Shown piece by piece: positions 7,106 through 11,589 of a DNA stretch of 11,589 bases (positions within the stretch are counted from its first letter, which is position 1; every line of letters begins with the position of its first letter). The position numbers and the translations under genes are program-made. Where the stretch lies: assembly GCA_049514335.1 (NCBI GenBank), contig JBEKVE010000104.1:1-11589 (forward strand), in the 5' to 3' direction. The stretch comes from JBEKVE01 sp049514335 (lineage in GTDB: Bacteria; Actinomycetota; Acidimicrobiia; Acidimicrobiales; UBA8190). Below the pieces are notes generated by a model that saw nothing but the letters and a program-made list of their open reading frames with translations, had not been told where the DNA came from and made no database searches.

Positions 7106-7978
7106 GTGCCCATGCCCACCGACATCGGGGTCGTCGACTGCATGATCGGGTTCCCGAGCCCGAATGCGGCCAAGCGCTTTGCGTTCCTCCAGGACCAGCT
7201 GCGGGACGAGCAGAGCGTGTCGGCGCCGTCGCCCATCGGCTACATGTTCAAGGACGACCCGAACCGGGTGCAGGAGGCGGAGGAGGACCCCGTCGCCGTG
7301 ACGCTGCGGGAGATGGACCGCTTCGGCGTGGCCATCGGTCTCGTCGGGCTGGCGGGCGCAGTCGTGGACCGGGCGCTCGATGCGCATCCCGACCGCTTCA
7401 AGCCGAACCTCGAAGCACTTGATCCCAACCGCATCACCGACGCCGTGCGCAACATCCGCCAGGCTCACGCCGACCGGGGCATCAAGGCGGTCACCACGTT
7501 CCCCGCCGGGTGCAACCCCCAGGTCCCGGTGAGCGATCGGCGGTACTACCCGATCTACCAGACCTGCATCGATCTCGACCTGCCCATCATCGTCAACGCC
7601 GGCATCGCCGGGCCCCGGGTCCCCTCGGCGTGCCAGGACGTCATGCACTTCGACCAGGTCTGCTACGACTTCCCCGAGCTGTGCATCGTCATGCGCCACG
7701 GTGCCGAGCCCTGGGAGGACCTGGCCGTGAAGCTCATGCTCAAGTGGCCGGGGCTGCACTACATGACGAGCGCGTTCGCCCCCAAGTACTACCCGCGGTC
7801 GATCATCGACTACGCCAACACCCGGGGCGCGGACAAGGTGCTCTACGCCGGCTACTTCCCCATGGGACTCACCCTCGAACGGATCTTCACCGAGCTGCCC
7901 CAGGTGCCACTGCGCGATCACGTGTGGCCCGCGTTCCTGCGCCACAACGCAATGCGGATCTTCAAGCTCGACGACTGA
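7106..7978 (+). CDS. amidohydrolase-2 family (ACMSD-like TIM barrel) protein with missing metal ligands
   Basis: The 290-aa product has the overall layout of PF04909 proteins, the TIM-barrel hydrolases/decarboxylases related to ACMSD. Recognisable blocks are VDCMIGFP (10-17), where the metal-binding HxH is normally found after strand 1; VNAGIAGPRVPS (163-174), usually His-Thr-Gly; MRHGAEPWEDL (196-206), which keeps His198; LYAGYFPMGL (246-255), usually GSDYPMG; and a C-terminal FLRHNAMRIFKL (278-288). Compared with the family pattern, the HxH pair, the second-site His (Asn164 here) and the final Asp (Tyr250 here) are all replaced, while the fold-defining glycines, prolines and His198 remain. 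It may be a metal-free or non-catalytic relative. Start is GTG 7106 or ATG 7112; no good ribosome binding site is present, in line with leaderless expression. It is divergent from the SDR and convergent with panB. Family call is good, activity unknown. Confidence 0.82.
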   Translation: MPMPTDIGVVDCMIGFPSPNAAKRFAFLQDQLRDEQSVSAPSPIGYMFKDDPNRVQEAEEDPVAVTLREMDRFGVAIGLVGLAGAVVDRALDAHPDRFKPNLEALDPNRITDAVRNIRQAHADRGIKAVTTFPAGCNPQVPVSDRRYYPIYQTCIDLDLPIIVNAGIAGPRVPSACQDVMHFDQVCYDFPELCIVMRHGAEPWEDLAVKLMLKWPGLHYMTSAFAPKYYPRSIIDYANTRGADKVLYAGYFPMGLTLERIFTELPQVPLRDHVWPAFLRHNAMRIFKLDD

Positions 7979-7981
7979 GCG

Positions 7982-8016
7982 AGGCGGTGCGAGGGTCGTG
8001 CCCGCGTTGACCGCCT
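7982..8016. terminator. stem-loop between the convergent amidohydrolase-like and panB genes
   Basis: AGGCGGT (7982-7988) pairs with ACCGCCT (8010-8016), and an inner GGG (7993-7995) can pair with CCC (8001-8003). The structure fills the 36-base gap and reaches into the panB stop codon (8015-8017). No T-run is present. A bidirectional terminator is plausible; the interior pairing is imperfect. Confidence 0.35.
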
Positions 8017-8820
8017 AACGGACGGCCCAGTCGTAGGAGTGCTCGTGGTCGGGGTACGCGCCCTGCGCCACCTCATCGGCGAACGCTCCCGCCGCCCGGG
8101 CGATCTCGGTGCGCAGGTCGGCATAACGCTTGGCGAAGCGGGGCCGCGGTCCGGCGCTCAGCCCCAGCATCTCCGTGCTCACGAGGACCTGGCCGTCGCA
8201 GTGCGGTCCGGCACCGATGCCGATGGTGGGGATGCTGAGCGCGTCGGTCACGCGTCGGGCCGCCTGTGACGGCACCGCCTCGAGGACGAGCGCGCACGCT
8301 CCGGCGGTCTCGAGGCGCCGGGCGTCGTCGAGGAGCCGGTCGGCGGCCTCGGCCGTGTGCGCCTGCACCTTGTAGCCGCCGGTGGCGTGGACGGACTGGG
8401 GGGTGAGGCCCAGATGGCCCATCACCGCGATGCCCGCACGGCGCAGGGCCTCGACCAGGTCGGGGTGCGCCCCCTCCAGCTTGACCACGGCCACGCCGCC
8501 TTCCTTGACCAGGGGCGGACGGCGTTGCGCACCCCGTCGGCCACCGAGGCCTCGTAGGAGCCGAACGGGAGATCGCCCACCACGAGCGCATCGCGCACGC
8601 CGCGCGACACGGCCCGGCAGTGGTGCACCATGGCGTCCATGGTGACGGGAATTGTGTTGTTGTAGCCCAGGGCGAAGATCCCCAGGGTGTCCCCGATGAA
8701 GATGAGCGGTATGCCCACCTCGTCGAAGATCTGGGCGCACTGGAAGTCGTAGCAGGTGAGCATGGTGAAGCGCCGACCGTCGGCTTCGAAACGGCCGAGG
8801 TCGAGGACCGTCGTGGGCAT
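8015..8820 (-). pseudogene. panB: panB, 3-methyl-2-oxobutanoate hydroxymethyltransferase, reading frame broken
   Basis: PanB transfers a hydroxymethyl group from methylenetetrahydrofolate to alpha-ketoisovalerate, the first committed step of pantothenate/CoA synthesis, in the cytoplasm. Start ATG 8820 has GAGGAG seven bases upstream. The first frame gives TMLTCYDFQCAQ (19-30), Asp44 in IGDTLG (usually GDS), and Asp83 in VVGDLPFGSY, then ADGVRNAVR. From there the homology continues in another frame with LVKEGGVAVVKLEG, whose Glu supplies the third Mg2+ ligand. Next come VMGHLGLTPQSV, LVLEAVPSQAARRV (catalytic Glu), SIPTIGIGAG, and a normal C-terminus ending DWAVR at 8015. The 806 bases from start to stop are not a multiple of three. 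The break lies at about 8512-8515, a GGGG run on the + strand (CCCC in the mRNA). One added C, or removal of two, restores a product of about 267-268 aa, the usual PanB size. All key residues survive, so this is either a recent mutation or a sequencing/assembly error. It is divergent from the exporter genes. Confidence 0.9.
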
Positions 8821-8902
8821 GGTCTGGCTCCTCGTGGTCCCGGGGCTGTCGCCTCCGAGCCGGTGGTGTCCGGCAACGCCGTTCCTCGCTGCCGGGCTCC
8901 CC

Positions 8903-8918
8903 TCAGGGTTATCCCTGA
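8903..8918. promoter_or_regulatory. perfect inverted repeat TCAGGG-TTAT-CCCTGA, candidate operator
   Basis: Six-base arms TCAGGG (8903-8908) and CCCTGA (8913-8918) flank TTAT, a perfect dyad in the 246-base gap between divergent panB and the exporter ATPase. It is more A/T-rich than its surroundings and contains a -10-like GATAAC on the - strand (8908-8913), 88 bases before panB. A dimeric regulator site acting on one or both genes is the simplest reading. The regulator is not identified. Confidence 0.4.
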
Positions 8919-8984
8919 TTGCCGGGGGCGACACCGCCGGTCACCATGGGCCGATGAGCTGCATCCGACCACCACACGGCCCAA

Positions 8985-8998
8985 TACCCGGGTACCCT
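8985..8998. promoter_or_regulatory. nested palindromes and -10-like hexamer upstream of the exporter
   Basis: TACCCGGGTA (8985-8994) and GGGTACCC (8990-8997) are overlapping perfect palindromes. TACCCT (8993-8998) fits the loose actinobacterial -10 pattern TAnnnT, which would put the start near 9005 and leave a leader of about 60 bases. I see no convincing -35. Promoter assignment is tentative. Confidence 0.25.
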
Positions 8999-9066
8999 GG
9001 CTCCTGCGCACGGCGCGTTGTCGACGGGCCCCTCCCTCGGATCGCCGCTGGCCGTCAGAGGTTCGG

Positions 9067-10044
9067 ATGAGCATCACGATCGCACCGAGCACCTCGGCCC
9101 GACAGGCCGCCGCCGGCCAGTGGGCGGTGGAGACCCACGGGCTCACCAAGCGCTTCGGTGACAACGTGGCCGTGAACGGCGTCGAGCTCCTCGTGCCCCG
9201 GGGTTGCGCCTTCGGCTACCTCGGTCCCAACGGCGCTGGCAAGACCACGCTCATCCGCGTCCTGCTCGGACTCACGCATGCCGATGCCGGCACCATGTCA
9301 CTGCTCGGGTACCGGGTCCCCAAGCACCGCGACGTGGCGCTCGCCCGCGTGGGCGCCATCGTCGACGAACCCCGGTTCCACAACCACCTGACCGGGCGAC
9401 AGAACCTCAGGATCCTCGCCGCGGCGCGCGAGCCGGCCGCCTGGGACCGGATCGATCCGTCGCTCGAGCGGGTGGGCATCCTGCACCGGGCCGACGACAA
9501 GGTGGCGAAGTACTCCATGGGCATGCGCCAGCGGCTCGGGGTGGCGGCGTGCCTGATCGGGGACCCGCAGCTGCTGATCCTGGACGAGCCTATGAACGGG
9601 CTCGACCCCGCCGGCATGCAGGACATGCGCGACATGATCCTGTCGCTCGTAGCGGAGGGCCGCACCGTCGTGCTGTCGTCGCACCTCCTCGACGAGGTGG
9701 AGCGCACGTGTGACGCCGTGGCCATCGTGGACCGGGGCAACGTCGTCCGCCAGGGAGCCATCGCCGACCTGCTGTCGGGCACGGCCACGACCCTCGAGGT
9801 GGACTGCTCCGATCCCGACGGGGCCCGGGCCGTCCTGGCGCGCAGCGCCGCCGTGGCCGGTGTCGAGCCCCGGCCGCTCGGCCTCGCCATCACGTTGCCC
9901 GCCGGCACGTCGCGCGACATCGTGGCCGAGGTCAACCGGGTCCTCGTCGAGGGTGGGATCGCCGTCTACCGGCTCCAGGAGATCCAGACCTCGCTCGAAT
10001 CGTGGTTCCTGCAGGTCACGAGCCGGTTAGGGGCCCCCGAATGA
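9067..10044 (+). CDS. ABC-2 type exporter ATP-binding protein (BcrA/DrrA-like)
   Basis: This 325-aa ATPase drives the membrane partner encoded immediately downstream. Motifs from ATG 9067: Walker A GPNGAGKT 53-60; a Q-loop region IVDEPRFHNHLTG 98-110 with Glu where Gln is common, as in many BcrA-type exporters; signature YSMGMRQR 149-156; Walker B LLILDEP 169-175; D-loop NGLDP 177-181; switch His206 in SSHLLDEV. A C-terminal domain of about 90 residues (from about 240) follows, as in CcmA/NatA-like exporter ATPases, ending in LQEIQTSLESWFL. Start ATG 9067 has AGAGG at 9057-9061. The frame is open far upstream to 8620, but that region is antisense to panB and lacks family similarity. Its stop overlaps the permease start (ATGA, 10041-10044). 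The exported compound is unknown; drugs, peptides, lipids and cell-wall precursors are all carried by relatives. Confidence 0.93.
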   Translation: MSITIAPSTSARQAAAGQWAVETHGLTKRFGDNVAVNGVELLVPRGCAFGYLGPNGAGKTTLIRVLLGLTHADAGTMSLLGYRVPKHRDVALARVGAIVDEPRFHNHLTGRQNLRILAAAREPAAWDRIDPSLERVGILHRADDKVAKYSMGMRQRLGVAACLIGDPQLLILDEPMNGLDPAGMQDMRDMILSLVAEGRTVVLSSHLLDEVERTCDAVAIVDRGNVVRQGAIADLLSGTATTLEVDCSDPDGARAVLARSAAVAGVEPRPLGLAITLPAGTSRDIVAEVNRVLVEGGIAVYRLQEIQTSLESWFLQVTSRLGAPE

Positions 10045-11243
10045 CGACGCACCTCGACGTGGGCGCCGCCCCCGCGGCGCCGCTTCCGGCCGCGGGGCCC
10101 GCCGGCGGGCGCGACCGCCGGGGGTCGTGGATCCCCACCGGGCGCATGATCTCCACCCGGCTCATGGAGCTGCGCAAGCGGCGCGGCCTCATGATCGCGC
10201 TCGTCGTCGTGATCATCGGCATCCCCACCGTCTTCCTGGTGATCCGCCTGCTGACGCACGCCTTCGACCCCAAGTCCTACGGGCCCGCCGGCGGCTACGA
10301 CATCTTCACGAGCCTGGTCGCCGGCGTCCTGTACGTCTTCGGCTTCATCATGGCGGCCACGCTCGGGTGCACGGCCGGATCGGTCGACCTGTCCGATGGG
10401 ATGTTCCGCCACCTGGTGGTGACGGGGCGGTCGCGACTGGCGCTGTACCTGGCCCGCATCCCCGCCGGTTTGGCCATCATCCTCTCGCTCATCGCCGTCG
10501 GCTTCACCATCGTGTGCGCGGTGTGCGTCTTCGCCGCGCCCACCGCGCTCAACTACGACGGCGCCACCCTGCCGGCCGGGATGTCACGCTCGGCTCTCGC
10601 CACGTGGGCCGTGGACCACCCCGACGAGGTGATCTGCGACTTCGGCTTCCAGATCGGGCCGTCGACACCCAACGCCGCCACCATCAACCAGGTGGTCAGC
10701 GCCGTGCCCTGTGGCAACGGGCCGGGCCCTGAGGCGATCACCAAGCAGCCGCCCGGGGTCCAGGCGGCGCCGCAACCCTCGACCGCCCAGATCAAGGACA
10801 CGGCGCGCTGGATCGCCAATTACAACTACGCCGACTATCACAAGACGTTCCTGTCCCCGTCGACCTCCCTCATGATCAAGAGCGGGCTGTGGCTCGAGCT
10901 CGAGGCCACCATCGGCTTCATCGTGGGCCTGGGGTTGGCGTCGCTCCTCGGACAGCGAACGGTGGCGGTGATCCTCGTCATCGTGCTCGAGGTGATCCTG
11001 ACGCCGATCCTCGCCCGGGCCCGCATCCCCCATCTGGCCAACCTCCAGCGCTCGGTGGTGGGCCTCGCCACTGCCCACCTGGAACCGGGCGGCCTCCCCG
11101 CCGCCTTCGGCGGTATGGGTTCGGGCAACGGGATGTCGCGCATATTGCCGGAGTCCACCACCGTGGCGGTGTGCGTCATCCTGGCGTGGCTCATCGGGTG
11201 GACGGTCCTGGGCGCGTGGCGGATGATGACCCGCGATGCCTGA
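10041..11243 (+). CDS. ABC-2 type exporter permease with a large extracytoplasmic loop
   Basis: This 400-aa membrane partner of the preceding ATPase starts at ATG 10041, sharing four bases with the ATPase stop, so the two are translationally coupled. A Gly/Ala/Pro-rich N-terminal tail (7-23) and a basic stretch (40-49) precede the first membrane segment (about 50-70). Further hydrophobic segments are at about 91-112, 138-166, 288-304, 306-322 and 374-392, making six in all. DLSDGMFRHLVVTGRSRLALYLARIPAG (116-143, between segments 2 and 3) resembles the ABC-2 coupling region. Between segments 3 and 4 lies a long hydrophilic loop (about 167-286), predicted outside the membrane, with two Cys (199 and 224). 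Standard ABC-2 permeases have short loops here. The in-frame GTG at 10002 would add 13 residues antecedent to the overlap and is less likely. Substrate unknown. Confidence 0.88.
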   Translation: MTTHLDVGAAPAAPLPAAGPAGGRDRRGSWIPTGRMISTRLMELRKRRGLMIALVVVIIGIPTVFLVIRLLTHAFDPKSYGPAGGYDIFTSLVAGVLYVFGFIMAATLGCTAGSVDLSDGMFRHLVVTGRSRLALYLARIPAGLAIILSLIAVGFTIVCAVCVFAAPTALNYDGATLPAGMSRSALATWAVDHPDEVICDFGFQIGPSTPNAATINQVVSAVPCGNGPGPEAITKQPPGVQAAPQPSTAQIKDTARWIANYNYADYHKTFLSPSTSLMIKSGLWLELEATIGFIVGLGLASLLGQRTVAVILVIVLEVILTPILARARIPHLANLQRSVVGLATAHLEPGGLPAAFGGMGSGNGMSRILPESTTVAVCVILAWLIGWTVLGAWRMMTRDA

Positions 11244-11258
11244 GCGCGCTGTGCTCAG
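11240..11258. terminator. stem-loop formed by two convergent stop codons
   Basis: CTGAGC (11240-11245) pairs with GCTCAG (11253-11258) around a seven-base loop. The arms contain the TGA of the permease gene (11241-11243) and the TGA of the opposing gene (TCA at 11255-11257). The genes are 11 bases apart. No T-run follows. It is a possible bidirectional terminator, and weaker than the 6143-6168 hairpin. Confidence 0.3.
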
Positions 11259-11589
11259 CCCCCGACCTCGACGGTGAGCAGGTCGCTGGCGAGGAGCACC
11301 GTTCCGGTGAAGCGGGCCGCGGCCTGATCGACCCACTCGTGCTCGGTGCCGGGCGCCGGGGTCGGCACGGGGTGGGTGAGGACGAGCGTACCGACGCCGT
11401 TGCGCTGCGCCGTCTGCGCCGCGTCGGGCACCGACGAGTGGTAGTCGAGCACGTCGAGCAGGCGCGGCAGCCCGATCTGCTCGATGAGATCGCGGCGGAC
11501 CACGGTGTGCACGAGCACGTCGGCCCCCGAGCACAGCGCATCGAGGCCCGGACACGGCATCGTGTCGCCGGCGATGACCACCGATTTCC
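11255..11589 (-). CDS. metallo-beta-lactamase-fold hydrolase (RNase Z-like group), C-terminal part only
   Basis: Only the last 111 or so codons are in the window; the frame is open to the right edge, and the gene begins beyond it. Counting from the GTG at 11581, visible motifs are VIAGDT (2-7), where Asp6 is the bridging metal ligand; GADVLVHT (19-26), matching the aDlLiHE block of RNase Z/arylsulfatase-type proteins; DYHSSVPDAAQTA (46-58), matching the HstxxeA block; and LVLTHPVP (66-73), with the last metal-binding His70. These are the C-terminal motifs of the family in the correct order. His26-Thr replaces the usual His-Glu. The substrate cannot be assigned without the N-terminal HxHxDH region. 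It is convergent with the exporter permease. Confidence 0.85.
   Translation of the reverse strand, partial: KSVVIAGDTMPCPGLDALCSGADVLVHTVVRRDLIEQIGLPRLLDVLDYHSSVPDAAQTAQRNGVGTLVLTHPVPTPAPGTEHEWVDQAAARFTGTVLLASDLLTVEVGG

Noticed and set aside
8015..8740. The downstream panB frame as a separate, complete gene starting at 8740
   Set aside because: From 8740 to about 8515 its product is Arg/Gly-rich with no similarity. Only the part from LVKEGG onward is PanB, and the missing N-terminal half is in the neighbouring frame.
8620..9066. N-terminal extension of the exporter ATPase back to 8620
   Set aside because: That stretch is antisense to panB and has no ABC similarity. ATG 9067 has a ribosome binding site (AGAGG) just upstream.
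1..11589. tRNA, rRNA, CRISPR array, insertion sequence, integrase, toxin-antitoxin or phage-defence genes
   Set aside because: I looked on both strands and saw no repeated array, no terminal inverted repeats with a transposase, no tRNA-like cloverleaf and no defence-type domain. Non-coding space is limited to short gaps.

Overview
This window looks like an ordinary chromosomal stretch of a high-GC actinobacterium. The pointers are strong G/C at third codon positions, GTG and TTG starts, very tight packing, and actinobacterial-style fused Liv permease and ATPase genes. An Acidimicrobiia-like lineage is my best guess, but it is inference from gene style. Composition is uniform throughout, with no insertion sequence, integrase, CRISPR array, tRNA or rRNA, so nothing suggests recent transfer.

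Layout, left to right. (a) 1-939 (+) is the 3' part of a serine alpha/beta hydrolase of the esterase/carboxylesterase type, cut by the window edge. (b) 940-1203 is a regulatory gap holding a strong hairpin, a promoter-like pair of hexamers, a palindromic operator resembling KstR sites, and three copies of one heptamer. (c) 1204-6143 (+) is a complete branched-chain-amino-acid-type (HAAT/Liv) ABC importer packed into three genes: a lipoprotein substrate-binding protein, a fused LivH-LivM permease, and a fused LivG-LivF ATPase that starts at TTG inside the permease stop. (d) 6156-7025 (-) is a short-chain dehydrogenase/reductase convergent with the importer. (e) 7106-7978 (+) is a degenerate amidohydrolase-2 family protein, divergent from the reductase. 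(f) 8015-8820 (-) is panB, with its reading frame broken near 8512-8515. (g) 9067-11243 (+) is a two-gene ABC-2 exporter (BcrA-like ATPase plus permease, overlapping by ATGA), divergent from panB. (h) 11255-11589 (-) is the C-terminal end of a metallo-beta-lactamase-fold hydrolase that runs off the window.

How the genes may work together: the importer is self-contained. Its neighbours (esterase, SDR, amidohydrolase-like protein) and the KstR-like site hint at uptake of a carbon source feeding acyl-CoA or lipid-type catabolism rather than amino acids, but the substrate cannot be read from sequence. The exporter looks like an independent unit. All three convergent gene ends carry compact inverted repeats that include or touch the stop codons and probably serve as shared terminators.

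I found no clearly new multi-gene system. The items most worth checking are the panB frameshift, the loss of metal ligands in the amidohydrolase-like protein, and the operator that overlaps the inferred importer transcription start.
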